A stretch of DNA of 64,000 nucleotides from Ralstonia sp. TCR112 (GCF_007997035.1 NZ_VOSS01000078.1:21995-85994), one strand, 5' to 3'; positions 54,087 through 64,000 are shown, counted from the first letter of the stretch. Numbers and translations: made by a program. The notes: generated from the sequence alone by a model not told the origin.

Positions 54087-55581
54087 CGACATCATGGCTT
54101 TCCAATCGACCGCTTTCGCCACGCGTGTGGCTCCTCTGGGCCGCTTGCGGGTTGCCACCGGCGTGCTGGTTGCGCTGCTGGCAGGGACCACGCTGTCGAC
54201 CGCCGTCCACGCGCAGCAGGCGCCATCGGCAAAGAAGACCGCACCGGTGCGCGGCATCTTCGCCAACCCAGGTTCGTCGCCGAGCCAGCCGTTGCTGCAG
54301 GGCACGCTGCCCGAGCCGACGGCGCCGGGCGCGCCGCGCAGCCAACTCGTCGACGAGGTGGTGGCTGTGGTCAACACCGACGTCATCACGCGCCGCGAAC
54401 TGCTCAACCGCGCCGACCTGGTCGAACGCACGTTCCGTGCGCAGAACCGTCCGCTGCCGCCGCGTGCGGATCTGCTCGGTGAAGTGCTTGAGCAGCTGAT
54501 CCTGGAGCGTGTGCAGGCGCAGACCGCCAAGGAAAGCGGCATCCGCGTGTCCGACGCCGATGTGGACCGTGCCGTGGAAAGCGTGGCCCAGCGCAACAAA
54601 CTGTCCGTGCCGCAGCTCAAGAGCAAGCTGAAGGACGCCGGCATGACGTACGACAAGTACCGCGACGACCTGCGCCAGGAAATCCTGCTGGCGCGCCTGC
54701 GCGAGCGCGAGGTCGACTCGAAGGTGCAGGTCTACGACGGTGAGATCGACAACTATCTGGCGCAGCAGGGCGGCGGCACGGCCCCGGCCGGCGAGCAGCA
54801 GTACAACGTCGCGCAGATTCTCGTGCCGGTTGCAGAAGGCGCCACGGATGCCGAGAAGGCCGCCGCGCGCAGCAAGGCCGAAAGCCTGCTCAAGCAAGCG
54901 CAAGGCGGTGCGGATTTCGCGAAGCTCGCGCGCGACAATTCCGGCGCGCAGGATGCATCGCAAGGCGGTGAGCTTGGGCTGCGGCCGATCGGTCGCCTGC
55001 CGGCTGTGTTCGCCAACGCCGTGGTCGACCTGAAGGCCGGCCAGGTGGCGAGCCAAGTGGTCGAAAGCCCGGCAGGTTTCCACGTGATCAAGCTGTTGGA
55101 AAAGCGCGCACCGAGCACCGCGATTGCCGCCAAGGTGCAGCAGACGCAAGTGCGCCACATCCTAATCAAGACCGGTCCGACGATGTCGGCGGACGACGCG
55201 CGCCGCCAGTTGACGGGCCTGCGTGATCGTATCGTCCACGGCTATGACTTTGGCGATGCAGCACGCCGGTATTCGCAAGACGGTTCGGCCGGTGCGGGTG
55301 GCGAGCTGGGCTGGGTGTCGCCCGGCCAGCTGGTGCCGGAATTCGAGCAGGCGATGAACCAGCTCAAGCCGGGCGATGTGTCGCAGCCGGTGCAGAGCCA
55401 GTTCGGCGTGCATTTGATCCAGGTGGAAGGCCGCCGCGAGGCAGAAGTGTCGGGAGACCGCGAGCGCGACTACGCACGCTCGGTGATTCGCGAGCAGAAG
55501 GTCCAGGCCGCCTATGAAGACTGGTTGCGTGAGTTGCGCGATTCGGCACACGTGGAGTACCGCGTGAACCGTCAGCAGTAA
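54079..55581 (+). CDS. surA: Periplasmic chaperone / peptidyl-prolyl isomerase SurA
   Basis: The 500-residue protein has a signal peptide ending in AVHA (about residue 44), a proline-rich linker, the SurA chaperone core (LVDEVVAVVNTDVITRREL, about 90-108), and two parvulin domains (QYNVAQILVPV near 248 and QVRHILIKTG near 358, each with GGELG). It escorts outer-membrane barrels, including LptD, to the BAM machine. Length exceeds E. coli SurA (428) by insertions after the signal and in the linkers. It overlaps lptD. Confidence 0.93.
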   Translation: MNNDIMAFQSTAFATRVAPLGRLRVATGVLVALLAGTTLSTAVHAQQAPSAKKTAPVRGIFANPGSSPSQPLLQGTLPEPTAPGAPRSQLVDEVVAVVNTDVITRRELLNRADLVERTFRAQNRPLPPRADLLGEVLEQLILERVQAQTAKESGIRVSDADVDRAVESVAQRNKLSVPQLKSKLKDAGMTYDKYRDDLRQEILLARLREREVDSKVQVYDGEIDNYLAQQGGGTAPAGEQQYNVAQILVPVAEGATDAEKAAARSKAESLLKQAQGGADFAKLARDNSGAQDASQGGELGLRPIGRLPAVFANAVVDLKAGQVASQVVESPAGFHVIKLLEKRAPSTAIAAKVQQTQVRHILIKTGPTMSADDARRQLTGLRDRIVHGYDFGDAARRYSQDGSAGAGGELGWVSPGQLVPEFEQAMNQLKPGDVSQPVQSQFGVHLIQVEGRREAEVSGDRERDYARSVIREQKVQAAYEDWLRELRDSAHVEYRVNRQQ

Positions 55582-55602
55582 GCTACGGACATCCGCATCG
55601 CT

Positions 55603-55626
55603 CACGGCCGCCTGCGGGCGGCCGTG
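55603..55626 (+). terminator. Strong GC hairpin between surA and pdxA
   Basis: CACGGCCGCC (55603-55612) and GGCGGCCGTG (55617-55626) form a perfect 10-bp stem with a TGCG loop, 21 nt after the surA stop and 42 nt before pdxA. Only a short ATTTCT follows, so it may attenuate rather than end transcription. Confidence 0.5.
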
Positions 55627-55668
55627 GCATTTCTAGACCGACCGGAAATCATCGCAGGAAAGCGCTGC

Positions 55669-56685
55669 ATGCTGAACATTGCCATTACCACCGGCGAACC
55701 TGCTGGTATCGGCCCCGACATCACCGTGGCTGCGCTGCTGCATCTGGCGCGGCAGGCGTCGCCGCGTTACGCCGATGTGCAGTGGCATGTGATGGGCGAT
55801 GCGGCATTGCTGCAGGCGCGCGCAGACGCGATCGGGCAGGGCGATTTCTGGCGCGTTGTCTCTACGGCGCTGACTGTCGTGGCGCGCCCGCTGGGTGCGC
55901 CCGTGCGCGCCGGCGTGCTTGATGCCGCCAACGGCCGCTATGTGCTGGACCTGCTCGATGCAGCCATCGACGGCTGCCTGATCGGCACGGCAAACGGCAT
56001 CCGTTACGACGCGATGGTCACGGCGCCGGTGCAGAAGAGCACGATCAACGACGCCGGTGTGCCGTTTACCGGCCACACGGAGTATCTGGCCGAGCGCAGC
56101 CACACGCCGCGCGTGGTCATGATGCTGGCTGGTCCGCAGCCGGCGCACGACAACGCCATGCTGCGTGTTGCGCTGGCGACGACGCATTTGCCGCTGCGCG
56201 AGGTGCCGGACGCCATCACGCCCACGGTGCTCGACGAAACGCTCGACATCGTGCAGCGCGATCTGCGTATGCGGTTTGGCTTGCCCGCACCGCGTATTCT
56301 CGTGACGGGGTTGAATCCGCATGCGGGCGAATCCGGCCATCTGGGCCGCGAAGAGATCGAGGTGATCGAGCCGGCCATCGCGCGTGCGCGTGCGCGTGGG
56401 ATCGATGCACGCGGTCCGTATCCGGCCGATACGCTGTTCCAGCCGCGCCTGTTGGCCGATGCCGATTGCGTGCTGGCGATGTACCACGATCAGGGTTTGG
56501 CGCCGCTCAAGTACGGCACGTTCGGCCATGGCGTCAACATCACGCTGGGCTTGCCGTTCGTGCGCACGTCGGTGGATCACGGTACGGCGTTGGACCTGGC
56601 GGGCACGGGCCGCGCCGAGTTCGGCAGCATGATCGAGGCGATCGATACCGCCATCGCCATGGCGCGGCACACGGCGCGTTCCTGA
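55669..56685 (+). CDS. pdxA: 4-hydroxythreonine-4-phosphate dehydrogenase
   Basis: The 338-residue enzyme of pyridoxal phosphate synthesis starts [18 protein letters not shown], contains the metal/substrate segments [28 protein letters not shown] and [16 protein letters not shown] with their His/Asp ligands. The start at 55669 is where homology begins. It lies in the conserved surA-pdxA-rsmA order. Confidence 0.96.
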   Translation: MLNIAITTGEPAGIGPDITVAALLHLARQASPRYADVQWHVMGDAALLQARADAIGQGDFWRVVSTALTVVARPLGAPVRAGVLDAANGRYVLDLLDAAIDGCLIGTANGIRYDAMVTAPVQKSTINDAGVPFTGHTEYLAERSHTPRVVMMLAGPQPAHDNAMLRVALATTHLPLREVPDAITPTVLDETLDIVQRDLRMRFGLPAPRILVTGLNPHAGESGHLGREEIEVIEPAIARARARGIDARGPYPADTLFQPRLLADADCVLAMYHDQGLAPLKYGTFGHGVNITLGLPFVRTSVDHGTALDLAGTGRAEFGSMIEAIDTAIAMARHTARS

Positions 56686-56716
56686 GTTTCTTCACCTTTT
56701 CGATTTCGAGTTCGCA

Positions 56717-57562
56717 ATGGCACGATCCACGACCGGCGTTCACCAAGGGCACCAGGCCCGCAAGCGCTTCGGCCAGAACTTCCTGGTCGATGACGGCGTG
56801 ATCCACGCCATCGTCGCCGCCATCGATCCGAAGCCCGATGATGTGCTCGTCGAGATCGGCCCGGGCCTGGGCGCGCTCACGGTGCCGCTGATGGAGCGCG
56901 TGCGCACGCTACAGGTGGTCGAGCTGGATCGTGACCTCGTCGCACGCTTGCAGAAGCGTTTCGGCGATCGGCTCATCGTGCATGCAGGCGATGCGCTGGC
57001 GTTCGATTTCGGTTCGCTGCTGGAGGCCGGCCGGCCGCTGCGTATCGTCGGCAACCTGCCGTACAACATCTCCAGCCCGCTGCTGTTTCACCTCGCCACG
57101 TTCGCCGACCGCGTGCGCGATCAGCATTTCATGCTGCAGAAAGAAGTGGTCGACCGCATGGTGGCCGCGCCGGGCAGCAAGGCGTTCAGCCGGCTCTCGG
57201 TGATGCTGCAGGTGCGCTATTACATGGAGCTGGTGCTGGACGTGCCGCCGGGCTCGTTCAACCCGCCGCCCAAGGTGGATTCGGCGGTGGTGCGGATGAT
57301 TCCGTGGCCGGCCGATAAGTCGCCGTATGCGCCGGTCGACATGCGCGCGCTGGGCACGGTGGTGACGATGGCGTTTTCGCAGCGGCGCAAGGTGCTGCGC
57401 AACACCCTCGGCGCACTGCGCGATGTGATTGATTTCGAGGCGCTTGGCTTTGACCTGGGCCGCCGCGCAGAAGAAGTGCCGGTGGAAGACTTCGTGGCCG
57501 TGGCGAACGCGCTGCCGGCCAGCCGCATCGCCGGCACCGTTTCCGACCTCAGCGAAGATTGA
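56717..57562 (+). CDS. rsmA: 16S rRNA (adenine(1518)-N6/adenine(1519)-N6)-dimethyltransferase
   Basis: The 281-residue KsgA family enzyme has the [15 protein letters not shown]-terminus, SAM motif [11 protein letters not shown] (about residues 36-46), and catalytic [11 protein letters not shown] (about 114-124). [14 protein letters not shown] is typical. It dimethylates two adjacent adenines in helix 45 of 16S rRNA. The stop overlaps the convergent EamA gene by 14 nt. Confidence 0.96.
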   Translation: MARSTTGVHQGHQARKRFGQNFLVDDGVIHAIVAAIDPKPDDVLVEIGPGLGALTVPLMERVRTLQVVELDRDLVARLQKRFGDRLIVHAGDALAFDFGSLLEAGRPLRIVGNLPYNISSPLLFHLATFADRVRDQHFMLQKEVVDRMVAAPGSKAFSRLSVMLQVRYYMELVLDVPPGSFNPPPKVDSAVVRMIPWPADKSPYAPVDMRALGTVVTMAFSQRRKVLRNTLGALRDVIDFEALGFDLGRRAEEVPVEDFVAVANALPASRIAGTVSDLSED

Positions 57563-58454
57563 CGAGCAGGATGCCCGACAGCACGAGCGTTGCCGCCAGC
57601 GCAAACCGCAGGCCCACCGGCTCGTGCAACAGCAGCACGCCAAACGCCACGCCAAACAGCGGCGTCAGGAACGAGAACACGGACAACCGCGACGCCAGGT
57701 AACGGCGCAGCAGCCAGAACCACGTCAGGTAACTGGCAAACGCAATCAGCACGGACTGGTAGGCGAGGCTGGCCAGCGCGGTCGGTGTGAGGTTCGCGGT
57801 AAAGGCCTGGCCAGTGCCGGCGGCCATCAACAGCAGCAGCACGGCCGAGACGGCCAGTTGGTACAGCAACGTCTTCGCCGCCGGTGCTTCGGAAAGCTTG
57901 CTTGCCCGCACGACGATGGTCGTCGCGCCCCACAGCGCGCCGGCCACCACGCCAAGCGCGTCGCCCAATGACGTCGATGGCCCGGCCGCCGGGTGCAGGA
58001 CGCCGTCGGCGAACGCCAGCACGATCCCCGCAAATGCAATGCCGATTCCGGCCCACTGGCGCGGCCGCAGGTGCTCGCCGGGCACAAAGAAGTGCAGACC
58101 GAGTGCGGTGAAGATCGGCGCGGTGTAGAGAAACACCGCCATGCGCGACGCAGTGGTGTAGCTCAGCCCGATGAAGATACACAGGAACTCGACGCCGAAC
58201 AGCACGCCGGCCATGAGGCCACCAGTCAGCGTGCCATCGCGCAACGACAGGCACGTGCCGCGCCAGAGCGCAAACGCGAACACCAGGACCGACGCGATGG
58301 CCGAGCGGACACCGGCCTGCATGACGGGGCCCACGTCATGGGCGGCCACCTTGATGGCGACCTGCTGAAAGCCCCAGCACATGCACAGCACCACCATCAG
58401 CCCGATGGCGGTGCCGTCCAGCGGCCGCCGGATCGCGTCAGTGGCGGTTGCCAT
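57549..58454 (-). CDS. EamA/DMT family transporter
   Basis: The 301-residue membrane protein has about ten hydrophobic helices and the two-repeat EamA plan: [18 protein letters not shown] in repeat 1 (about residues 17-34) and [20 protein letters not shown] in repeat 2 (about 148-167), and a late [20 protein letters not shown] segment. Substrate is unknown; drug/metabolite or amino-acid export is common in the family. It overlaps gloA by 17 nt upstream and rsmA by 14 nt at its 3' end. Confidence 0.85.
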   Translation of the reverse strand: MATATDAIRRPLDGTAIGLMVVLCMCWGFQQVAIKVAAHDVGPVMQAGVRSAIASVLVFAFALWRGTCLSLRDGTLTGGLMAGVLFGVEFLCIFIGLSYTTASRMAVFLYTAPIFTALGLHFFVPGEHLRPRQWAGIGIAFAGIVLAFADGVLHPAAGPSTSLGDALGVVAGALWGATTIVVRASKLSEAPAAKTLLYQLAVSAVLLLLMAAGTGQAFTANLTPTALASLAYQSVLIAFASYLTWFWLLRRYLASRLSVFSFLTPLFGVAFGVLLLHEPVGLRFALAATLVLSGILLVNLR

Positions 58455-58845
58455 CGGGCATCGAGCGTGCCTGGATCAGCTCGATCTTGTAGCCGTCCGG
58501 ATCTTCCACAAACGCGATGATGGTGCTGCCGCCCTTGACCGGGCCGGCCTCACGCGTGACTTTGCCGCCGGCGTTGCGGATCTGGTCGCAGGCCTGCGCG
58601 GCATTGTCGACCTCGATGGCCAAGTGCCCAAATGCCGTGCCGAGTTCGTATTCGCTCACGCCGTAGTTGTAGGTCAGTTCGATGACTGTGTTGCCGGCTT
58701 CCGGGCCGTAGCCGACGAACGCCAGCGAATATTTGTATTCGGGGTTGTCGCTGGTGCGCAGCAGCTGCATGCCGAGCACCTTGGTGTAGAAGTCGATCGA
58801 GCGCTGCAAGTCGCCAACGCGCAGCATGGTGTGGAGCATTCGCAT
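58438..58845 (-). CDS. gloA: Lactoylglutathione lyase (glyoxalase I)
   Basis: The 135-residue enzyme converts the methylglyoxal-glutathione hemithioacetal to lactoylglutathione. The start [20 protein letters not shown] includes His5, a metal ligand. [13 protein letters not shown] [15 protein letters not shown] (Glu ligand about 56), [10 protein letters not shown] (His about 74) and [14 protein letters not shown] (Glu about 122) complete the nickel/zinc site. A TACAAT-like -10 lies at 58882-58887 on the minus strand, about 40 nt upstream. Its 3' end overlaps the EamA gene. Confidence 0.94.
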   Translation of the reverse strand: MRMLHTMLRVGDLQRSIDFYTKVLGMQLLRTSDNPEYKYSLAFVGYGPEAGNTVIELTYNYGVSEYELGTAFGHLAIEVDNAAQACDQIRNAGGKVTREAGPVKGGSTIIAFVEDPDGYKIELIQARSMPDGNRH

Positions 58846-58937
58846 GGGGTTTCCTTCCTGGAGAACTGCGGGGAAGGCGATATTGTAGGAGGGTGTGGCG
58901 GAGCGTGCAGGACAGGCGTTTTCTGCCACCGACGCAT

Positions 58938-58955
58938 CCGCCGCCGCCGCCGCCG
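58938..58955 (+). repeat. (CCG)6 trinucleotide repeat
   Basis: Six uninterrupted CCG units lie in the 125-bp gap between the gloA start and the YgjP-like gene stop. A slippage-prone tract in principle; no regulatory role is evident. Confidence 0.6.
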
Positions 58956-58970
58956 CGTCGGCAGGGCGAA

Positions 58971-59849
58971 TCAGAATGCCGGCAAGTATTCCGGCGGATG
59001 CGAGCGCAGTTGCTCCCGCGCCTCACGAAACTCGGGAAAGATCGACTCCACGGTGTCCCAGAAGCGCGGGCTGTGGTTCATCTCCTTGAGATGCGCCAGT
59101 TCATGAGCGACCACGTAGTCGATCAAGCTCAGCGGGAAGTGGACGAGGCGCCAGTTCAGACGGATCTTGCCGTCGGCGGTGCAGCTTCCCCAGCGCGTGG
59201 CGGCGGAGGACAGCGCATACGCGCTATGCCGCACGCCCAGGCGCTCGGCATACACCTCAAGGCGTTCGCCGAAGAGGCGTCGAGCCTGCGTCTGCAGCCA
59301 GCCTTGCACGCGGTCCTTGATCTGCTGCTCGGTGGTGGTGGGCGGCAGGCCCAGGTGCAGCACGCTGGTGTCGGCATCGAACATCAATGCGCCGATGGGC
59401 GATTCCAGCTTGAGCGTGATCGTCTTGCCGAGGAAGGGGAGCGCGGCGCCGTCCTGCCACTCCATCGGCGGCAGCATGCGGCGTGCGGCGCTCGTGCGCC
59501 ACTCGGCCAGCTTGGCGAAGATCCACTTCTGCTTTTCGGCGATGGCGTGTTCGATCTCGGCAAGCGTCACCCAGCGCGGTGCCGTGATCGACAGGCCGCG
59601 GTCGTCGATGACAAAGCCGATGGTGCGCCGCGACGAACGCTTGAGGTTATAGATCAGCGCGCGCTCGCCCAGCGTCAGGCGGCGCTGGTTGGGGCCGAGC
59701 GGTGCGGTGGAAAAATCGACTGTGGGCGGAGCGAGGAGGGACGCGTCAGGCGGCTGCGATGGCGACGGGGCTTCGGGCGCGAGCAGCGGCAGCTCGAGCT
59801 GGACGCTGTCGGCGGTGGTGGGCGAAGTCGGTGGGCGCAGCAGTTTCAT
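58971..59849 (-). CDS. YgjP-like zinc metallopeptidase (DUF45)
   Basis: The 292-residue protein has a disordered Pro/Ser-rich N-terminus and a C-terminal YgjP/SprT-like domain with the zinc motif [16 protein letters not shown] (about residues 247-262; HExxH-type His-Glu and third His). The upstream [18 protein letters not shown] segment is characteristic of the family. Its ATG overlaps the stop of the acyltransferase gene by ATGA, so the two are coupled. Substrates are unknown. Confidence 0.85.
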   Translation of the reverse strand: MKLLRPPTSPTTADSVQLELPLLAPEAPSPSQPPDASLLAPPTVDFSTAPLGPNQRRLTLGERALIYNLKRSSRRTIGFVIDDRGLSITAPRWVTLAEIEHAIAEKQKWIFAKLAEWRTSAARRMLPPMEWQDGAALPFLGKTITLKLESPIGALMFDADTSVLHLGLPPTTTEQQIKDRVQGWLQTQARRLFGERLEVYAERLGVRHSAYALSSAATRWGSCTADGKIRLNWRLVHFPLSLIDYVVAHELAHLKEMNHSPRFWDTVESIFPEFREAREQLRSHPPEYLPAF

Positions 59850-60598
59850 GCGTGCTCGCGGTAGCTATCGGCGTCGATTCTACGCATTTCTGCTTCGATC
59901 CACGCTTCGACTTCGCGATTGAGTTCGTCGCTGGTCTTGCCGTCCGTGGAGATGGCCGGACCGACCGACAGCGTAATCAGGCCCGGATGCTTCAGGAACG
60001 AGTTGCGAGGCCACACGCGGCCGGAGTTGTGAGCGATGGGGATGACCCATGCGCCGGTGTCCACCGCGAAGCGCGCACCGCCGCTCTTGTAGCGCGGCTT
60101 CGGGTCGCCCGAGCGCGTGCGGGTGCCTTCCGGGAACATGATCACCCATGCGCCCTCGGCCATGCGTTCCTTGCCCTGGCGGGCGACCGAGGCAAACGCG
60201 TTGGCGCCGTCCTTGCGATTGATGTGCACCATTTTCAGCATGCCCAGCGCCCAGCCGAAGAAGGGCACATACAGCAGCTCACGCTTGAATACGTAGCACA
60301 GCGGCCTCGGCATGGTCGCCACAAAGGCCATGGTTTCCCATGCCGACTGATGCTTGGAGAGCAGCACCACGCGCTTGTTGGTCGCGACGGCTTCTTCGAT
60401 GTGTTCCCAGCCCTGGTATTGCCAGCGAATGCCAAGCAGCCAGCGCGCCATCCAGATAGCGGATTTGGTCCAGCCCGACACCATCCAGAACCGGCGGGCC
60501 GGATTCATGAACGGGAACACGATGAAGCAAGCCACCGCGTAGATCGGCGTCCAGACGATCAGGAAAACCAGGTACAGCAGCGAACGGATAAAAGTCAT
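59846..60598 (-). CDS. 1-acyl-sn-glycerol-3-phosphate acyltransferase (PlsC family)
   Basis: The 250-residue protein has an N-terminal membrane helix (about residues 5-28), then acyltransferase block I as SKHQSAWE (about 81-88), i.e. H-x4-E instead of the usual H-x4-D, and block III FPEGTRT (about 155-161). PlsC-type enzymes make phosphatidic acid; the His-Glu variant is found in a subset. Start 60598 puts the helix at the N-terminus. It lies 11 bp downstream of gmhB. Confidence 0.88.
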   Translation of the reverse strand: MTFIRSLLYLVFLIVWTPIYAVACFIVFPFMNPARRFWMVSGWTKSAIWMARWLLGIRWQYQGWEHIEEAVATNKRVVLLSKHQSAWETMAFVATMPRPLCYVFKRELLYVPFFGWALGMLKMVHINRKDGANAFASVARQGKERMAEGAWVIMFPEGTRTRSGDPKPRYKSGGARFAVDTGAWVIPIAHNSGRVWPRNSFLKHPGLITLSVGPAISTDGKTSDELNREVEAWIEAEMRRIDADSYREHA

Positions 60599-60609
60599 TG
60601 GGGGCGAAT

Positions 60610-61188
60610 TCAAGGGGCACGCGTGGGCATGCCCTGGGGCGCGGGGGACAACAGCGCACGCGCAAACGCGCGCAGGTCCTCGTGAATCTGGGTGCCCGGG
60701 GGCAGGTTGCCGGCATCGCGGGTCTTGGCGCCCTTGCCGGTCAATACGAGGTGAGGAACAGCGCCGACTTCCACGCCGGCTTGCAGGTCGCGCAGCGAGT
60801 CACCGACCACCGGCACGCCCGTCAGGTCCATGTCGAAGCGGCGCGCAATCTCGCGCAGCATGCCCGACTTGGGTTTGCGGCAGTCGCACGCATCGGCGGC
60901 GGTGTGCGGGCAGAAGAAGACGGCATCGACGCGTCCGCCGTAGGTGGCAAGCGCCTTGTACATCTTCTCGTGCATGGCGTTGAGCGCCGCGGCCTCGAAC
61001 AGGCCGCGTCCGATGCCCGACTGATTGGTCGCCACCACCACCTGGTAGCCGGCCTGGTTCAGTTCGGCAATGGCTTCGAGGCTGCCGTCCAGGGCGATCC
61101 ACTCGTCGGGCGACTTGATGAACTGGTCGCTGTCGCGGTTGATGACGCCATCGCGGTCGAGAATCACCAGTTTGGGAACGTGGGGCAT
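60610..61188 (-). CDS. gmhB: D-glycero-D-manno-heptose 1,7-bisphosphate phosphatase
   Basis: The 192-residue HAD phosphatase has the catalytic Asp motif LVILDRDGVIN (about residues 7-17), VVVATNQSGIGRG (about 49-61), and the zinc-binding CPHTAADACDCRKP (about 92-105) specific to the GmhB family. It acts in ADP-heptose synthesis for LPS core. It follows glyS by 31 bp on the minus strand and precedes the acyltransferase gene. Confidence 0.95.
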   Translation of the reverse strand: MPHVPKLVILDRDGVINRDSDQFIKSPDEWIALDGSLEAIAELNQAGYQVVVATNQSGIGRGLFEAAALNAMHEKMYKALATYGGRVDAVFFCPHTAADACDCRKPKSGMLREIARRFDMDLTGVPVVGDSLRDLQAGVEVGAVPHLVLTGKGAKTRDAGNLPPGTQIHEDLRAFARALLSPAPQGMPTRAP

Positions 61189-61219
61189 GGTGGGCTCCGG
61201 ACGGTGCTTGGGGTGCCGA

Positions 61220-63313
61220 TCAGGCGGCCAGCTTGGAGATGTCCGCCACGCGGTTCATCAGTCCGTGCAGTTCAGCCAGCAGTGCCAGGCGGTTGTCGCG
61301 CAGCGCGGTGTCGTCGGCCATCACCATCACGCCGTCGAAGAAGGTGTCGACCGCTTCGCGCAGGCTGGCCAGCGTCTTCAGCGCGGTGGTGAAATCGCCC
61401 CGTGCGAAGGCATCGTGCACCTGCGGCTCGGACGACGCCACGGCCTGATGCAGCGCGCGCTCGGCGTCTTCCTTGAGCAGTTGCGGCTGCACTGCGCCAA
61501 TCGCTGCGTCCGTCTTCTTCAGGATGTTGGTGATGCGCTTGTTGGCGGCGGCCAACGCTTCGGCTTGCGGCAGGGCCGCGAAGGCACGCACGGCGTCGAG
61601 GCGCGCGACGATGTCGTCCAGGCGCTGCGGGCGCTGGCTGACCACGGCTTCCACCTCGTTGGTGCTGTAGCCCTTGTCCTTCAGGTAGCCGCGCAGGCGG
61701 TCGTAGAGGAAGTCCGTGATGGCAGCCAGGTCCGGCTTGACGGCGGCGATGCCATCGAAGCTGGCGGCGGCAATCTGCAGCGCATCGTCAATCGTGAGCG
61801 CGAGCGGCTTCTCGATCAGCATGCGCAGGATGCCCAGCGCGTGGCGGCGCAGCGCGAACGGGTCTTTCTCACCGGTGGGTTGCAGACCGATGCCCCAGAT
61901 ACCGACCAGCGTTTCCAGCTTGTCGGCCAGCGCCACCACGGTACCGGTGGCGGTGCTGGGAAGCGCGTCGCCGGCAAAGCGCGGTTGGTAGTGTTCGGAG
62001 CAGGCCAGCGCCACGTCGTCGGGCTCGCCGTCGTGGCGGGCGTAGTACGTGCCCATCGTGCCTTGCAGCTCGGGGAACTCGCCCACCATGTCGGTCAGCA
62101 GATCGGCCTTGGCCAGGAGCGCGCCGCGCGAGGCGTGGGCAACATCCGCACCGAGCTTCTCCGCCAGTTGCCCCGCGATGGCCTGCAGGCGCGACACACG
62201 CTCAAGCTGCGTGCCGATCTTGTTGTGATAGACCACACGCGATAGCAGCGGCACGCGGTCGGCCAGCGGCTTTTTCTTATCCTGCTCGAAGAAGAAGCGG
62301 GCGTCGGCCAGGCGCGGACGCACCACGCGCTCATTGCCTTGAATGATGGCCTCGGGTGTGCTCGTGGCGATGTTCGAGACGATCAGGAAGCGGTTGCGCA
62401 GATGGCCCTGTGCATCGGTCAGCGCAAAGTACTTCTGATTGGTCTGCATGGTCAGGATCAGGCACTCCTGCGGCACTGCGAGGAACGCTTCCTCGAAATG
62501 GCAGGGGTAGACCACGGGCCACTCCACCAGCGCGTTCACCTCGTCGAGCAGCGCTTCGGGCATGACCACCGTATCGGCGCCGGCCGTCTTGAGCAGCTCG
62601 GCGCGGATGGCTTCCTTGCGCTTGCCGTAGCCGGCGATGACCTTGCCCTGCGATTCCAGCGTGCTGGCATACGAGGTAGCGTCTTTGATGACGATTTCGC
62701 CGGCCGACAGGAAACGGTGGCCCAGCGTCACGTTGCCGGCTTGCAGGCCGAATGCGCTGACGGGGATGACTTCGCTGTCGAGCAGGGCGATCAGCTTGTG
62801 CGCCGGGCGCACGAACTGCACGTTATCGCCGTTCGGGCGCTGATACGTCATCACCTTCGGAATCGGCAGATTGGCGATGGTCTGCGTCAGTGCAGTCTGC
62901 AGGCCGTCGGCCAGCACGGCGCCGCGCGCGGTATAGCGATAGAACAGCGCTTCAGCCTTGCCGTCAGGCGCGCGTTCGAGCGATTCGGGGGCGATGGCCT
63001 CCACGCCCACGGTCTTGGCCAGCGCAGCCAGCTTCTTGACGAGCGGCGCGGCGGGCTTGCCCTCAGCATCGAAGGCGATGGTGACGGGGAGGACCTTCTC
63101 GCGCAATTCGCGGTCGGGCGCGGTGCGGCGTACGCCGGTGATCGATGCAGCCAGGCGGCGCGGCGTGGCGAAGCCTTCCACGGCGGCGCCTTCTTCGAGC
63201 AGGCCTTGCGCCGACAGACCGTCAAACAGGCCGCGCGCAAACGCCTCGCCCAGGCGGGCCAGCGCCTTGGGCGGCAGTTCTTCGGTCAGCAGTTCGATCA
63301 GGAGGGTGGACAT
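61220..63313 (-). CDS. glyS: Glycyl-tRNA synthetase beta subunit
   Basis: The 697-residue protein is full length for the bacterial beta subunit: N-terminal [17 protein letters not shown], then the [17 protein letters not shown] hallmark (about residues 483-499) and a C-terminal anticodon-binding domain. It needs the alpha subunit GlyQ, which is not in this window and should lie upstream (beyond the right edge). A partial exported protein gene lies between. Confidence 0.96.
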   Translation of the reverse strand: MSTLLIELLTEELPPKALARLGEAFARGLFDGLSAQGLLEEGAAVEGFATPRRLAASITGVRRTAPDRELREKVLPVTIAFDAEGKPAAPLVKKLAALAKTVGVEAIAPESLERAPDGKAEALFYRYTARGAVLADGLQTALTQTIANLPIPKVMTYQRPNGDNVQFVRPAHKLIALLDSEVIPVSAFGLQAGNVTLGHRFLSAGEIVIKDATSYASTLESQGKVIAGYGKRKEAIRAELLKTAGADTVVMPEALLDEVNALVEWPVVYPCHFEEAFLAVPQECLILTMQTNQKYFALTDAQGHLRNRFLIVSNIATSTPEAIIQGNERVVRPRLADARFFFEQDKKKPLADRVPLLSRVVYHNKIGTQLERVSRLQAIAGQLAEKLGADVAHASRGALLAKADLLTDMVGEFPELQGTMGTYYARHDGEPDDVALACSEHYQPRFAGDALPSTATGTVVALADKLETLVGIWGIGLQPTGEKDPFALRRHALGILRMLIEKPLALTIDDALQIAAASFDGIAAVKPDLAAITDFLYDRLRGYLKDKGYSTNEVEAVVSQRPQRLDDIVARLDAVRAFAALPQAEALAAANKRITNILKKTDAAIGAVQPQLLKEDAERALHQAVASSEPQVHDAFARGDFTTALKTLASLREAVDTFFDGVMVMADDTALRDNRLALLAELHGLMNRVADISKLAA

Positions 63314-63399
63314 AGCGTTTGAATCGGTGACGTCGTTGTTCTGCGCCGCGTGGTGTTCAGATCAGATGCGGCGATACGTTGTTTGGTTCGGTTCAGTGA

Positions 63400-64000
63400 T
63401 CAGCAGGGCGAGCCGGGCACGGGCTCCACGCCCGAGAGCAGCCACACGCCGTTCTGCTGCTGGAATTGCAATTGCGTGCCGGCGCACTGGCCCGGCGGCG
63501 GAGGCGGTGCAATCGGGGCGGGCGTGGTTCCGGGCGCGGCGGCATCACGGCGCAGGAACCGCGCAGACAACAAGCCGCGTCGCGCGTCGTAGCGCACCTC
63601 TTGCAGCGTGCCCGACACGTTGAATTCCAAGCGGCTCGGCAACTGCCCGGCGGAGCGGAACACGCGCGCACGGCGCTGTGCCTTGGCGCCCGTGCCTTGC
63701 CACTCCACCCACGTGAGCGGGAAGCGCAGGGCCGTCGCATAGGTGCGCAGCGGCACGCGATGCCAGCCGAGGTCACGCGCGCCGGACAGGTCGCAGGCCA
63801 TCGTGCGCACCAGGCTCGTCCATTGATCGAGCGACGGCGGAGGCGGCGTCCACGCCGCGCTCAGCGCTTGCTGCAGCGGCTTGGAATCGGCCACGCAAAG
63901 CTGCGTCAAAGTGTTGGGCACGACAAAAACCTTCTCCGTCGATGCGGCCTTGGACGTGCGATGCCGTGCCGCTTGCGCAACGCTCGCCGGAAGCGCCAGC
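63400..64000 (-). CDS. Exported hypothetical protein, N-terminus cut by window edge
   Basis: Reading leftwards from the window end, the frame is open for about 200 codons. The first visible residues (LALPASVAQA) look like the end of a signal peptide with an AQA cleavage site, so the mature protein starts near position 63970. The rest contains a beta-strand-like pattern, a Pro-rich linker (PIAPPPPPG) and two Cys near its C-terminus (GQCAG, GSPC). I do not recognise the family. It is 86 bp upstream of glyS and probably sits between glyQ and glyS. Confidence 0.6.
   Translation of the reverse strand, partial: LALPASVAQAARHRTSKAASTEKVFVVPNTLTQLCVADSKPLQQALSAAWTPPPPSLDQWTSLVRTMACDLSGARDLGWHRVPLRTYATALRFPLTWVEWQGTGAKAQRRARVFRSAGQLPSRLEFNVSGTLQEVRYDARRGLLSARFLRRDAAAPGTTPAPIAPPPPPGQCAGTQLQFQQQNGVWLLSGVEPVPGSPC

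Noticed and set aside
58938..58955. Phase-variation repeat controlling gloA
   Set aside because: A (CCG)6 tract changes by multiples of three and is not placed between a promoter -10 and -35 or within a coding start.

Overview
The window reads as one continuous piece of a GC-rich betaproteobacterial chromosome. Gene content and order (ruvBA with a split-off ruvC, dusB-fis-purH, lptD-surA-pdxA-rsmA, pepP-ubiH, gltIJKL beside gdhA, gmhB-glyS) and protein-level resemblance point to Burkholderiaceae, most likely Ralstonia. That assignment is inferred from recognition, not from a search. No phage, transposase, CRISPR array, rRNA or tRNA was found. Almost all of it is ordinary core genome.

Layout. 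1-5.2 kb: a partial membrane coiled-coil protein, NudB, a YbhP/ClsB pair (cardiolipin synthesis) and a CoA-transferase. 5.2-14.4 kb: a fatty-acid beta-oxidation block (TetR regulator with an apparent operator on its own promoter, acyl-CoA dehydrogenase, FadB-type multifunctional enzyme, thiolase), followed by a DegV lipid-binding protein, an enoyl-CoA hydratase/isomerase and a convergent YciA-type thioesterase. 14.4-22.6 kb: an Atm1-type ABC exporter, a LysR regulator, glutamate dehydrogenase and the GltIJKL glutamate/aspartate importer, i.e. a glutamate-handling region. 22.6-27.5 kb: class II amidotransferase, glycerate 2-kinase, PyrC, DUF3025, the RNase P RNA gene and an OsmC protein. 27.5-31.1 kb: a candidate small RNA with its own promoter and terminator, rplM-rpsI, a DUF6776-like protein, bactofilin and ErpA. 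31.1-34.9 kb: AnmK, TyrS, Dtd and a histidine phosphatase. 34.9-42.3 kb (minus strand): YhhQ, RuvB, RuvA, a lipoprotein glycerophosphodiesterase, RuvC, PurH, Fis and a doubly frameshifted dusB. 42.4-51.5 kb: pepP-ubiH-dadA, an MHYT-GGDEF-EAL signalling protein, and an overlapping amgK-azlC-azlD-murU cluster. 51.6-57.6 kb: lptD-surA-pdxA-rsmA. 57.5-64 kb (minus strand): EamA transporter, GloA, YgjP-like protease, acyltransferase, GmhB, GlyS and a partial exported protein.

How genes work together. The beta-oxidation block supplies all four reactions of the cycle plus accessory isomerase, thioesterase and a possible fatty-acid binder. GdhA and GltIJKL connect glutamate uptake with its oxidation. 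AnmK, AmgK and MurU are three steps of peptidoglycan recycling present in one window. LptD, SurA, the acyltransferase and GmhB serve the outer membrane and LPS core.

The features most worth a second look are a roughly 112-nt candidate sRNA upstream of rplM carrying two CTCCTCC (anti-Shine-Dalgarno) motifs, two copies of a 103-bp palindromic element each placed 9-11 nt after a stop codon, and dusB, which needs two separate single-base corrections to read through to its natural end, where it would overlap fis.
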